This document shows positions 23,611 to 33,174 of a DNA stretch of 64,000 bases, piece by piece. Source of the DNA: Elusimicrobia bacterium RIFOXYA2_FULL_47_53 (GTDB lineage Bacteria; Elusimicrobiota; Endomicrobiia; Endomicrobiales; XYA2-FULL-47-53); the NCBI GenBank assembly GCA_001800315.1, contig MGVE01000008.1, positions 124,001 to 188,000 on the forward strand, written 5' to 3'. The translations under genes and the position numbers were made by a program. The notes under the pieces were generated by a model. It saw only the letters and a list, made by a program, of their open reading frames with translations, did no database searches and was not told the DNA's origin. Every line of letters begins with the position of its first letter. Within the stretch, counting starts at the first letter, position 1.

Positions 23611-24015
23611 ATGGCACAGAAGAAAGCGAAGAAAGCAGCACCAGCAGCAGCAGCGTCGGTAGCGGTTATGGAAAAGAAAGCGGCGGTAAAATCCGAAGCG
23701 CCCGCTAAAAAAGCGCCTGCCAAGGCCAAAATTACGGATGCCGCGGTTCCCAAGGCCTATGTAATTATAGACCATCCTTCTGAAGGCGAGACGGTTTCCG
23801 GACTTCACTACGCGATCCGCATCGGCGCGTCCGACGGCGAGACCGTTGAAATATCTTTTGACGGCGACGAATGGCAGCCCTGCCGCTCTTCAGCCGGCTA
23901 CTGGTGGTTTGACTGGGGTTATTTCACTCAGGGATCTCACAAAATTGAAGCCAGGCTTCGCAACGGCGACAAGACCGTTAAAAAGTCGCCCGTCAGAAAA
24001 GTAACCGTAATATAA
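23611..24015 (+). CDS. Small protein with Ala/Lys-rich tail and Ig/CBM48-like beta domain
   Basis: The 134-residue protein starts best at the ATG at 23611, because AGGAGG lies 6 bp upstream; an ATG at 23590 lacks this. The first 45 residues are a histone-H1-like Ala/Lys/Pro-rich tail (KKAKKAAPAAAAS, APAKKAPAKAK) with no signal peptide. The rest resembles a single beta-sandwich domain of the Ig or glycogen-binding kind: HPSEGETVSG, VEISFDGDEWQPC, YWWFDWGYFTQGSHKIEARL. I do not recognise a characterised homologue. A basic tail plus a beta domain could bind DNA or a polymer; both are guesses. Confidence 0.75.
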   Translation: MAQKKAKKAAPAAAASVAVMEKKAAVKSEAPAKKAPAKAKITDAAVPKAYVIIDHPSEGETVSGLHYAIRIGASDGETVEISFDGDEWQPCRSSAGYWWFDWGYFTQGSHKIEARLRNGDKTVKKSPVRKVTVI

Positions 24016-24058
24016 TTAATCCGCGCCCGGGGCGGTGAGCGCGGCGGAGGAAAGCTTA

Positions 24059-24298
24059 ATGCAATTATCACAGCAGGAAAGAGAAAGGATCTATCTTGAG
24101 GAGAAGGCCAAAAGGGAGCATTCATGCTGCTCGGGCCGCCATTCCGGACATACCGGCTCTCTTCTTGTATTCAATCTCATTGCCCTTATAGGCGTCGCGG
24201 GCCTTGTCTATTTCGCAAAAACGCTCCAGAAGAAAAGTCCTTCGGTTGAAGACATAAGAAAAGCTTATGACGGGCTTTCTCCCGAAGACATGGCTTAA
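24059..24298 (+). CDS. Small single-pass membrane protein, unknown function
   Basis: The 79-residue product starts at the ATG at 24059, preceded by GGAGG at 10-bp spacing; a GTG at 24035 is a less likely start. A charged N-terminal helix (QQERERIYLEEKAKRE) leads to HSCCSGRHSGH, a small Cys/His patch that might bind metal. One transmembrane segment (LLVFNLIALIGVAGLVYFA) follows, then a short cytoplasmic tail ending in YDGLSPEDMA. I recognise no named family. It follows the Ala/Lys-rich protein and precedes the smc promoter. Confidence 0.7.
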   Translation: MQLSQQERERIYLEEKAKREHSCCSGRHSGHTGSLLVFNLIALIGVAGLVYFAKTLQKKSPSVEDIRKAYDGLSPEDMA

Positions 24299-24370
24299 GA
24301 ATCCTATTTTACGGACACAATAATACAATTTTCCGCATTTTTGTTTAGATGGGGCCTTTTCTTTTTTTGC

Positions 24371-24399
24371 TTGACATTACCGACTCAAAATGGTAATTT
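24371..24399 (+). promoter_or_regulatory. Promoter of smc
   Basis: TTGACA (24371-24376) and TAATTT (24394-24399) with 17-bp spacing lie about 55 bp before the smc start. Confidence 0.7.
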
Positions 24400-24453
24400 A
24401 GCGTGTAGTAAATGGCTACAGAACACAATAAATCAAAAGAGAACTATTAAAAT

Positions 24454-27400
24454 ATGCACTTAAAAAGACTGGAGCTCTGCGGCTTTAAATCCTTCGCGGA
24501 CAAAACAAGGCTTGAATTTGAGCCCGGCATTACCGCCATAATCGGGCCCAACGGCTGCGGCAAGTCCAATACCGCCGACGCTATCCGCTGGTGCCTCGGC
24601 GAGCAGAGCGCGAGGTCGCTTAGAAGCCATCAAATGATGGATGTTATTTTCGGCGGCTCCCAGTCCCGCCAGACGACCGGCATGGCGGAAGTTTCCATTA
24701 CTTTTGACAACGCCACCAAAACCCTGCCCATAGATTATTCCGAAGTCACGGTCACAAGAAGGCTCTTTAGAAGCGGCGAGAGCGAATATTTCCTCAATAA
24801 AACCCAGTGCAGGCTTAAAGACATAAAGGACCTGTTTCTTGACACCGGCATAGGAGCCGAAGGCTATTCCGTCATGGAGCAGGGAAAAGTTGAATTCATA
24901 CTTTCGGCGAGGCCCGAGGAGCGCAGAGAGCTTTTTGAAGAGGCAGCCGGCGTCGCCAAGTTTAAAGCCAGAAGGGAAGAAACTCTAAGAAAACTTGAAA
25001 AAGTAGACATAGACATGAACAGGGTCAACGACATGCTGACCATGTTAAAAGAACAGATTAACGCCCTGGATCTTGCCGCCAAGAAAGCCAGGCAGTACCA
25101 GAAAAATCAGGAAGACTTAAAAAGGCTTGAAATAGCCTCCATGGCGCAAAAACTTTCCAGCTCCGCCTCCGAAATTGAAAGGCTCAACGGAGAACTTAAC
25201 CCCAAACAGATGGAATACGAAAGGCTCAACACAGCCTTTGACCAGACAGACGCAGAGATATCCCAGCTGAGGCAGTCCCAGCTGGAAAAAGACGAGATCT
25301 ATGTAAAACTGCAGGGCGAGCTTTCCCAGGTTAAATCCGAGATAAACCTCTCGGACGAGAGAATAAGAAACGCCGACACGCGCGAGAAAGAGCTCCTGGA
25401 AAGAAAAGACCTCTTGAGCCGGGAAATTGAGCAGTCGGCCCTGAGAGCCTCTGAGTTTGACAAAACTCTCTCCGAGCTTACCGAAATGATCAAAAATATA
25501 TCGGCGCGCGTACAGGTTCTTGAAAAAGAGTACCAGGACAAACAGAGCCACGCCGAATCGCTCAGAAACAGGATAAACGAAATTCAGAGGGAAGAAATAG
25601 CCGTCCGCGAAAATCTCTTTTCCCTGGCCGAAGAAAGGGTAAGGCGCAACAACGATAAAAACCGCCTTCTCTCGCTTCAGGCGCGCTGCCAGGGCCAGGT
25701 TCTTTCGCTGAACAAGGACCTCGCGAAATCGCGCGAACAGCTCACCCCATTAATTGAAAATATAGCCGCGCGGGAAAATGAGCTTAATGAACTTAAGCTC
25801 AGGATGAACTCGCTGACGGAAAAACAAAACGACTGCGCGCGGAATATCGCTTCGCTGGAACAGCGCTCAGCCGAACTGAATTCCTCAAGAAACGCATTTA
25901 AAGAAAAAATCGTATCGCTTGAATCCAGGCACCAGACCCTTCTGGAATGGGAGCAGAAAGACCCGCAGAGGCTGGCCCTTAGAACCGTTTTATCTCTCAA
26001 TATTCCGGGTATCAGCGGCCCTGTCGGAAGCCTTATAAGAATAACGACCGGAGCCGAGGAAATAGTGGGAGCGGCTCTGGGAGAGAAACTCAACTACCTG
26101 ATTGCCGAAACCGCCGAGGCCGCCCAGAGGGCCATAGAGCACCTGGAGAACAACAACCTCGGACGCGTTACTTTTATCGTGCTTGAGAGGATCCCTGAAA
26201 TTTCCGGAGACTCCTCATTGACTCAACTGCCCGGTTCGCGCTCGCTGCTTTCGCTTTTAAGCGCGGCCCCGGAATACGACAGGGCGCTCAGGTTTATATG
26301 CCAGGGAACGCTTATTTACGGCAAAACCGTTTACGGAAACGCCGTGCTCTCGGGCGGTGGACAAATCGCCTTTGATAAACCCCTGCTCATAGACGAAAAT
26401 CTGCGCAACATACAGACAGAGATAGAAGGCCTGCGTGCCGAGTTATCCAGAAGCGAAGCCGAGTTTATCTCAATCGCCCAGGAAACAGCCGCCAGGATTG
26501 AAGAAAAGAAACTCGTTGACATGGAAGCGCACAAGCTGGAGGCCCAGTCGGAGTTTCTAAGCTCCGCCATGGGAACGGTGAGAGACGAGGCCGAGTATGT
26601 AAAAAAAGAGATTTCCCTGACCGAAGAAGATATCAAAAAACAGGAAGCAGAAGCTTTGCAGATTTCAAACGACCTGCTGTCAATAGACGCTTCCTTTGAA
26701 ACGCTCGCCAAAGAAGAAACAGGGTTAAACGAGCGGCTCGCGGGCATAGACTCAACCCTGCGCGCGGCGCGCGAAGAAGAAAACCAGATTACGCCTCTGC
26801 TTACCGAATCCAAGGTAGCCTGGGCCACCCAAGCCAATGAACTCTCGGGAAGGACAAGGGAAGAGGAGAAACTCAGAAGCGATATACAAAATATCGCCCT
26901 GGCCTCGGAGCAGGCGAGAAACGAAAGCGCCGAGACCGACAACAAAATAATTGAGCAGAAGACTATACAGCACAACGAGAGCCAGAAACTGAAACAGCTT
27001 TCCGTTGAGCAGGAACAGAAAGACATTCAGGTTCAGCAGAGCCTCTCCGAGAGACAGGAGATCTATAAACAGCTGGAAACAAAGAACAATACGCTTCATG
27101 AACTGAGAAAACAGATTGAGACGGTGGAAGAGGACCTGCATGCCAAACAGATGGAACTCAGGAGCTTTGAACTGCAGTGTCAGTCCTTTGAGCAGAGGCT
27201 AAAAGAGGACTACTCGCTTTCCTTCGCTGAGGCGAAAGAGCAGTATGCCAATATTGAAGTTGACGAAGAAGAGATCTCCAGGCTTAAACGGCGCCTTGAA
27301 TCCATGGGGCCCGTCAACCTCGCGGCTCCCGAAGAATACGCCAACCTTGAGGAACGCTATAATTTCCTTTTAAACCAGCAGCAGGATCTAATAAAAGCCA

Positions 27401-27921
27401 AGGAAGACCTGCACCAGGTTATCCAGAAGATTAACCAGACCACAAAAGAAAATTTCAAGAAAACCTTTGACCAGATAAGGGAAAATTTCCGGAACCTCTA
27501 TCACCAGCTCTTTGAGGGAGGCGAAGCCGACCTTCAGCTGACCGACGAGAATGACCTGCTTGAGAGCGGCGTGGACATCATGGCGCAGCCTCCCGGAAAA
27601 AAGCTTCAGAACATAGCGCTTTTATCCGGCGGTGAAAAAGCCCTTACCGCGATAGCCCTGCTTTTCGCTTTCTACATGGTCCGTCCGTCGCCTTTCTGCA
27701 TATTAGACGAAGTTGACGCCCCCCTTGACGAAGCCAATGTCGGCCGCTACATAAACATGGTAAAAACCTTCGCGGCGCAGTCGCAGTTCCTCGCCATAAC
27801 GCACAATAAGCGCACCATGTCCATGGCGGATGTTTTGTACGGCGTGACCATGGAAGAACTCGGTGTTTCAAAAGTTATTTCCGTAAGAATGCAGAAAGAA
27901 GAGATGCCAGCAATAGCCTAA
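24454..27921 (+). CDS. smc: Chromosome segregation protein SMC
   Basis: SMC is the ATPase of bacterial condensin, which compacts and separates chromosomes. The 1155-residue protein has the full layout: N-terminal ATPase half with Walker A GPNGCGKS (31-38), a long coiled coil, a hinge near residues 510-650 (NIPGISGPVGSLI, GAALGEKLNYLI), a second coiled coil, and a C-terminal half with the signature LLSGGEKALTAIALLFA and Walker B FCILDEVDAPLD. Its own promoter lies upstream. The stop overlaps the next gene by one base. scpA and scpB are not in the window. Confidence 0.97.
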   Translation: MHLKRLELCGFKSFADKTRLEFEPGITAIIGPNGCGKSNTADAIRWCLGEQSARSLRSHQMMDVIFGGSQSRQTTGMAEVSITFDNATKTLPIDYSEVTVTRRLFRSGESEYFLNKTQCRLKDIKDLFLDTGIGAEGYSVMEQGKVEFILSARPEERRELFEEAAGVAKFKARREETLRKLEKVDIDMNRVNDMLTMLKEQINALDLAAKKARQYQKNQEDLKRLEIASMAQKLSSSASEIERLNGELNPKQMEYERLNTAFDQTDAEISQLRQSQLEKDEIYVKLQGELSQVKSEINLSDERIRNADTREKELLERKDLLSREIEQSALRASEFDKTLSELTEMIKNISARVQVLEKEYQDKQSHAESLRNRINEIQREEIAVRENLFSLAEERVRRNNDKNRLLSLQARCQGQVLSLNKDLAKSREQLTPLIENIAARENELNELKLRMNSLTEKQNDCARNIASLEQRSAELNSSRNAFKEKIVSLESRHQTLLEWEQKDPQRLALRTVLSLNIPGISGPVGSLIRITTGAEEIVGAALGEKLNYLIAETAEAAQRAIEHLENNNLGRVTFIVLERIPEISGDSSLTQLPGSRSLLSLLSAAPEYDRALRFICQGTLIYGKTVYGNAVLSGGGQIAFDKPLLIDENLRNIQTEIEGLRAELSRSEAEFISIAQETAARIEEKKLVDMEAHKLEAQSEFLSSAMGTVRDEAEYVKKEISLTEEDIKKQEAEALQISNDLLSIDASFETLAKEETGLNERLAGIDSTLRAAREEENQITPLLTESKVAWATQANELSGRTREEEKLRSDIQNIALASEQARNESAETDNKIIEQKTIQHNESQKLKQLSVEQEQKDIQVQQSLSERQEIYKQLETKNNTLHELRKQIETVEEDLHAKQMELRSFELQCQSFEQRLKEDYSLSFAEAKEQYANIEVDEEEISRLKRRLESMGPVNLAAPEEYANLEERYNFLLNQQQDLIKAKEDLHQVIQKINQTTKENFKKTFDQIRENFRNLYHQLFEGGEADLQLTDENDLLESGVDIMAQPPGKKLQNIALLSGGEKALTAIALLFAFYMVRPSPFCILDEVDAPLDEANVGRYINMVKTFAAQSQFLAITHNKRTMSMADVLYGVTMEELGVSKVISVRMQKEEMPAIA

Positions 27922-30131
27922 TGGCAAAAATTGCTATATTCCTGGTCGTAACCGCGCTTTACATATTCTCCAGCCCTCCGACAGTGACAAGCGGAGACAG
28001 CGGCGAACTGATAACAGGCGCATGCACACTTGGTATTTCTCACCCTCCCAGCTTTCCGCTCTATTCACTCACCGGTAAATTGTTCTCTCAGCTACCGCTT
28101 TCAAATCCCGCGTGGAGGCTGAATTTTGCCTCTATTTTTTTTGCCGCGCTGACGGCTCTGCTGATTTACATTATTTTAAAAAATGAATTTAACAGCGGCG
28201 CCGGCGCCGCGCTGTTCGCCTCAACCGCCTACGCTTTTTCCGGTACGGTATGGTCTCAAGCTATAACCGCCGAGGTTTACTCGCTGAACGCCTTACTGAC
28301 GCTCTCCTGCCTTGCCGCGGCCTACCTCTGGCACAAATACGGCCGGCTCAGTTTTTTCCATGGCTTTTTCTTTGTTTTCGGACTTTCTCTTGCCAATCAT
28401 TACCCGCTGGCGTTAATGGCTTTGCCGGCCTCCGCTTACCTGATACTCTCCTCGGGAAGAGGGGTAAATTATAAAAACATACTCTTCGCCCTGCTATTTA
28501 CGGCCCTGGCCCTCGCGCTTTACGCCTATCTGCCGGTAAGGTCGGCAAAAAATCCTCTGCTGGACTGGGGAAATCCGGAAACCCTGAATAATTTCCTGGG
28601 GCATGTTTTCAGAAACCAGTACAGAACCCTGGAACTCGGCAACAGGCCGCTTTTTTCCGACAAACTAAACTTCATCCTGAATTTTTTTAAAGAAGCGCTG
28701 ATACAATTCCATGTCCTGATTCCGGCGGCGCTTTTCGGGATATACTCGGCATATAAAAAGCGCCGCGCCGTTTTTAACGCCCTTTCCCTTCTGCTTATTT
28801 CAAACGGCATTTTACTGACTTTGCTGTTAAGCTTCCAGTTCAACCCCGAACGGGCCGGCATCGTAAATGTATATTATATTCCGAGCTATCTCTCACTGGC
28901 GCTTTTTGCCGGGATAGGGCTAAAATATGTTTTTGAACGGGTTTATTCAAAGGTTGTCAGGATATCATTATTTCTGGTTCTGGCGTTACCCGCGCTCTTT
29001 TTCTTTAACGCCGCTTTCAGCCGCTGCGTTATGAGGGATAACTTTCTTGCCTGGGATTACGCGGGCAATATACTCTCTTTCCTGCCCAAAGACTCGGTTC
29101 TTTTTATAGATCAGGCGGGCGATGAATCTCTTTTTCCGGCCTTGTACGCCAAAGCTGTGCTTGGCAAAAGAGGCGACCTTGCGGTTTATGACTGCTTCGG
29201 GAATGTATTTACCAATATCTACGGGGAAGGTTTTTCGCTCATTACCGATAAAAACCTGTGGCTAAAAACAAGGAGCGCGGTTGAAAACGAAATTATTAAA
29301 AGCTCCGGGAAGCCGGTTTTTTACCTGACCTTTGCGCCCGACCAGACGGTTTCCACGACTCCGCTTAAGCAGGCCGGCCTCTGCTATTACGCCGGCTCTT
29401 CCGTCGGAGATTTTAAAATGCCGCGGGATACCGCGTCCTTAAACTTCAGGGGAGTTTTTGGAGGCGAGTATTACGAATACCAGGACAGAGAGATCCAGGG
29501 CATGTACTATTTCCGCCTGGGACAGGAGGCCGAGGTTTCTCTCGCGGCCGCGGCCCGCTACGGCAAAGATGTCGCCTGGATCGCCAATAATTCGGGGCTT
29601 GAGTTTTTAAGGAAGAGGGAGCCGCGCAGGGCCAAAGAGTATTTCACGCTGGTTTTAAATTCTTATCCTGACTATGCCTCGTCTTTGTATAATCTCGCGC
29701 TCTGCGAGAAACAGCTCTCCGACAGCGCCCGGGCTCTTGAACTGTTTAACCGATACCTTAAATACGCGCCCTCCGACGCTCAGGCGCTTAAAGAGATAGC
29801 GGAGATTTACTGGAAAAACGGCGAACGCGAGAAAGCCGCCGTCAGTTTTAATAGATTAAGTTCCGCCCAGAGACGGGAGGCCGCGCTGGCATATTCATAT
29901 TCGGGTGCAGACAGCTACAGAAACGGCAGGTACCGTGAGGCTATGTCCGAGTGGGAAAAATCAGTGATTTTAGCGCCTGAAATTGAGCAGAACTATTTCA
30001 ATCTCGCGGCATCCAGTATTGAGCTCGGGGACAGGCCGGGCGCGGTGAAATACCTTAAGCTATTTATTAAACTTTCAAAAGATGATAAACTAACCGCAAA
30101 GGCAAAAGCTTTAATAAACCAATATGAATAA
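27921..30131 (+). CDS. DUF2723 (TMEM260-like) membrane glycosyltransferase-type protein with TPR C terminus
   Basis: The 736-residue protein starts with a hydrophobic helix followed by the DUF2723 signature SGDSGELITGACTLGISHPP, in which the aspartate and glutamate resemble GT-C catalytic residues. About ten transmembrane helices span residues 1-370. Residues 560-736 form tetratricopeptide-like helices (ASSLYNLALCEKQLSDSARALELFNRYLKY and following). The eukaryotic relative TMEM260 is an O-mannosyltransferase, so protein or lipid glycosylation at the membrane is likely. It overlaps smc by one base and the next GT-C gene by 8 bp. Confidence 0.85.
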   Translation: MAKIAIFLVVTALYIFSSPPTVTSGDSGELITGACTLGISHPPSFPLYSLTGKLFSQLPLSNPAWRLNFASIFFAALTALLIYIILKNEFNSGAGAALFASTAYAFSGTVWSQAITAEVYSLNALLTLSCLAAAYLWHKYGRLSFFHGFFFVFGLSLANHYPLALMALPASAYLILSSGRGVNYKNILFALLFTALALALYAYLPVRSAKNPLLDWGNPETLNNFLGHVFRNQYRTLELGNRPLFSDKLNFILNFFKEALIQFHVLIPAALFGIYSAYKKRRAVFNALSLLLISNGILLTLLLSFQFNPERAGIVNVYYIPSYLSLALFAGIGLKYVFERVYSKVVRISLFLVLALPALFFFNAAFSRCVMRDNFLAWDYAGNILSFLPKDSVLFIDQAGDESLFPALYAKAVLGKRGDLAVYDCFGNVFTNIYGEGFSLITDKNLWLKTRSAVENEIIKSSGKPVFYLTFAPDQTVSTTPLKQAGLCYYAGSSVGDFKMPRDTASLNFRGVFGGEYYEYQDREIQGMYYFRLGQEAEVSLAAAARYGKDVAWIANNSGLEFLRKREPRRAKEYFTLVLNSYPDYASSLYNLALCEKQLSDSARALELFNRYLKYAPSDAQALKEIAEIYWKNGEREKAAVSFNRLSSAQRREAALAYSYSGADSYRNGRYREAMSEWEKSVILAPEIEQNYFNLAASSIELGDRPGAVKYLKLFIKLSKDDKLTAKAKALINQYE

Positions 30132-32418
30132 AAAACCGCAAGGCAAGTTGAAATATTCTTCCGGCTCAACAACAGCCCCAAAAGACAGCCCCTGGTACGG
30201 CGCGGCCGCTTTAGTGCTGCTGGTTTTCATGGCGCTGAGGCTCTACTCGGTTATCACCCTTAAATCCGCGACTTACGACGAGACTAACTACCTGAGAGCC
30301 GGCACCTATGTGGCAAAATATTTAAAGTGGGATGTGCATAACACAATCAATCATCCTCCTCTGTCCTATTATTCCTACGGATTTATACTTAACAAGCTCA
30401 ATATTAAGAACCAGGACGACGCGCTGTTTACAGCGCGCGCGGTAATGTCTTTGCTGATTTTTATTATGGGCTTTTATCTTTACCGCTGGAGTGGCGAGCT
30501 TTTCGGAAAGAAAGCCGCGCTTGCCGCGGTTTTCCTGTTCAGCTTCAGCCCCGAGATGCTGGCCCACGCTCCCCTGATAACGCAGGACATGCTGGTCGCT
30601 ACCTTCATCTTCATCGCTGTTTACTATTTTGAGAAGCTGCTCTCGGAGGACGGGAGGCCCGCGATGGCCCTGTTGTGCGGTTTAGCGTCCGGCCTGGCTC
30701 TCCTCTCAAAGTACAGCGCTGTTTTTTTAGTATTTATTTTCACGCTCCGCTTAATAGCCCACAAGCTCTTCTACAAAAATAAAATACTGCCCCTGGCTAC
30801 ACAGTTACTGCTGTTGTTTGCCGCGGCTCTGCTTGTTTTAAACGCCGGTTACCTGTTCACCGGCACCGGGAAAGAATTCGGTAGTTTTATTTTCAAAAGC
30901 GATTTCCTGCGGAAGCTCTCCGAAATAAATTTCCTCTCCGGGATACCGCTGCCTCTGCCTGAGGCATACATTTACGGGTTTGATTTCCAGCGCCATGTCA
31001 CGGAAAGCGGACATCCGTCCTTTTTAATGGGCCAGACAAGCACTCAGGGCTGGTGGTATTATTTCCCGGTGGCTATTATGCTTAAAGCGCCGCTGCCGGC
31101 GATAATTCTTTTTATCGCCTCAATATTTATCCTGAAAAGAGATTTCATAAAAAAGTTCCCGGTTTTGCTGGCCCTTTTCTCGCTGACCGTGCCGTTTATG
31201 TTTCTCACGAGAAGCAACCCCGGCATAAGATACCTTCTGCCGGCATTCCCGTTCATTTTCATGCTCAGCTCGCAGCTTGTAAACGCCAGGATAAAGCTGA
31301 CGCGCTATTTCGTTTTTTCCATTTTTTTGTGGCTCTCAGCCGAGAGCCTTGCCTGGCACCCTGACTATCTGGCCTACTTCAATGAAATCGGCGGGGGCGC
31401 TAAACACGGCTATAAATACCTCGCGGACTCCAATATTGACTGGGGCCAGGATCAGAAACTCGCCGCGGCCTTTATGGAAAAATATAAAGCCGGGGGCAAG
31501 GCGCTGAAGATTAATCCTCTTTATCCGGCGACCGGCACGATAATCGTGAATGTTAATAATTTAAATGATGTTTTCAGGACGAGGAAAAAGTTCTCCTGGC
31601 TGAGGCAGTTTGAACCATCGTATTTTGTCGGAAAGAGCTGGCTTGTTTTTGAATTGAGCGTTGATAAAATACTGGCGAAGAAAACCCTGCTGTCGGACTA
31701 CGCCCTGGCATGGATATATTTTCTTGAAAACAAAAACCTGCCCGCCGCCAGGTATTATGTCAACAGGCTGCTGGCTATAACGGGGGGAGACAGAACTTTC
31801 TCTGCCGAAACGCTGTATCTCTCCGGCCTGATATATTATGAGTCCGGAAATATGGAAAGAGCAAAACTTGAATTTCTTGAATCGCTGAAGTATCACAAGT
31901 ATATGCATGAATCGCTGAAGGCTCTTGCCAGGCTATACTTTGAGGCCGGAGATATCAACAAATCCGCGATTTACCGGCGGGTTTCCGTGCACGCGAAGAT
32001 TATAGATTCCTACGCGGTTCCGCCGCCGCTCGCGCCCGCGGAATATCTGGCAAGACTTGCCGCAAACCAGAAAGACACCGTGGCTTTAAATAATCTCGGC
32101 TATTTGTACTGGACACAGGGCAATTTGGAAGATGCCATCAAGTTCATTTCAAAAGCCGCGGAGTTATCTCCCAACCACGCGGATTTTTTCGGCAATCTTG
32201 CCTGCCTGTACTATGAAGCCGGTAATTCCGAGAAGGCTTTAGAAAACCTCAGAAGGTACTATTACCTGCTTCCCAGAACGGAAAGCTATGTTGTCCAGCA
32301 GGTAAGCTACGGCACGGAAAGAATTATCCTGGGCAAATACCTTGTCATCCCGCCCGAAGAACTGTTTGAGAAACAGGAACTTGAAAAATACACCGGCAAA
32401 ATTTTCGGCAGGCAATGA
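30124..32418 (+). CDS. PMT/ArnT-like (GT-C) glycosyltransferase with TPR C terminus
   Basis: The 764-residue protein has a cytoplasmic N terminus of about 25 residues, then about eleven transmembrane helices. The first loop holds SATYDETNYLRAG and INHPPLSYY, which match the catalytic DE region of the PMT_2 family. GT-C enzymes of this kind take sugars from lipid-linked donors. From about residue 520 the chain is soluble, with TPR-like units (ALNNLGYLYWTQGNLEDAIKFISKAAELSPNHADFFGNLA). Two neighbouring GT-C proteins each with C-terminal TPRs suggest related jobs, perhaps modification of secreted proteins. Acceptors are unknown. Confidence 0.87.
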   Translation: MNKKPQGKLKYSSGSTTAPKDSPWYGAAALVLLVFMALRLYSVITLKSATYDETNYLRAGTYVAKYLKWDVHNTINHPPLSYYSYGFILNKLNIKNQDDALFTARAVMSLLIFIMGFYLYRWSGELFGKKAALAAVFLFSFSPEMLAHAPLITQDMLVATFIFIAVYYFEKLLSEDGRPAMALLCGLASGLALLSKYSAVFLVFIFTLRLIAHKLFYKNKILPLATQLLLLFAAALLVLNAGYLFTGTGKEFGSFIFKSDFLRKLSEINFLSGIPLPLPEAYIYGFDFQRHVTESGHPSFLMGQTSTQGWWYYFPVAIMLKAPLPAIILFIASIFILKRDFIKKFPVLLALFSLTVPFMFLTRSNPGIRYLLPAFPFIFMLSSQLVNARIKLTRYFVFSIFLWLSAESLAWHPDYLAYFNEIGGGAKHGYKYLADSNIDWGQDQKLAAAFMEKYKAGGKALKINPLYPATGTIIVNVNNLNDVFRTRKKFSWLRQFEPSYFVGKSWLVFELSVDKILAKKTLLSDYALAWIYFLENKNLPAARYYVNRLLAITGGDRTFSAETLYLSGLIYYESGNMERAKLEFLESLKYHKYMHESLKALARLYFEAGDINKSAIYRRVSVHAKIIDSYAVPPPLAPAEYLARLAANQKDTVALNNLGYLYWTQGNLEDAIKFISKAAELSPNHADFFGNLACLYYEAGNSEKALENLRRYYYLLPRTESYVVQQVSYGTERIILGKYLVIPPEELFEKQELEKYTGKIFGRQ

Positions 32419-33164
32419 GCGCTATAAGAATATCAAATATCACTCTAAACACTTTTAACCGGACACAGGCGCACGAGAAAATCGCGCGGGCGCTTTGCGG
32501 CGCCGGGCCGGCCCAGATAGTAACGCTTAACGCGCTTATGTTAAATTTTATCCTGCGCGACGCAATACTCGCGAAAGCCGTTAATTCCGCAAAGATAGTG
32601 CTGGCCGATTCGGCTGGAATAGCTTTGCTTGCCGGCATTTTCTCCGGGCAAAAAATTGAAAGGGTCACCGGAATAGACCTGATAAGCCATTTCTGCGCCG
32701 TTTCGTCGGAAAAAGGGTACTCAATATTCATGTTCGGAGCCAAACCCGGCGTCGCCGAAGCCGCCGCTGAAAACATCAGAAAAAGCTTTCCGAAAGCAAA
32801 TATCTGCGGCACCAGGAACGGCTACTTCGCGAAATCCGAGGAAAACCGCGTTATTGAGGAGATCCGCTCGGCGCGGGCGGACATACTGCTTGTGGGGTTG
32901 GCCGTGCCGGATCAGGAAAAATGGATAGCCGGCAATCTTGAAAAATTCGGCGCAAAGATAGTAATCGGCGTGGGCGGAAGTTTTGATGTGCTCTCGGGCA
33001 GGCTGAGCAGGGCGCCGCGCTGGATGCGGAAAGTCGGGCTTGAGTGGCTCTACCGGCTTGCGCAGGAACCCTGGCGCATTTCCAGAATGAAAGACCTGCC
33101 ACTTTTTGTGCTTAATATGCTAAAATTGTACGCGTCGGGCGAAATAGTCAAAGTCGGTAAATAG
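32415..33164 (+). CDS. WecG/TagA/CpsF family glycosyltransferase
   Basis: The 249-residue GT26 enzyme has the family blocks QIVTLNALMLNFILRD, VLADSAGIALLA, ERVTGIDLI, FMFGAKPGVAEAAAENIR, LLVGLAVPDQEKWI and GVGGSFDVLSGRLSRAPRWMRKVGLEWLYRLAQEP. Members transfer N-acetylmannosamine or a related sugar to lipid-linked intermediates of surface polymers. It overlaps the previous gene by 4 bp. Together with the two GT-C genes it suggests a cell-surface glycan locus. The exact sugar cannot be told. Confidence 0.92.
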   Translation: MSAIRISNITLNTFNRTQAHEKIARALCGAGPAQIVTLNALMLNFILRDAILAKAVNSAKIVLADSAGIALLAGIFSGQKIERVTGIDLISHFCAVSSEKGYSIFMFGAKPGVAEAAAENIRKSFPKANICGTRNGYFAKSEENRVIEEIRSARADILLVGLAVPDQEKWIAGNLEKFGAKIVIGVGGSFDVLSGRLSRAPRWMRKVGLEWLYRLAQEPWRISRMKDLPLFVLNMLKLYASGEIVKVGK

Positions 33165-33174
33165 GGCGGAAACC

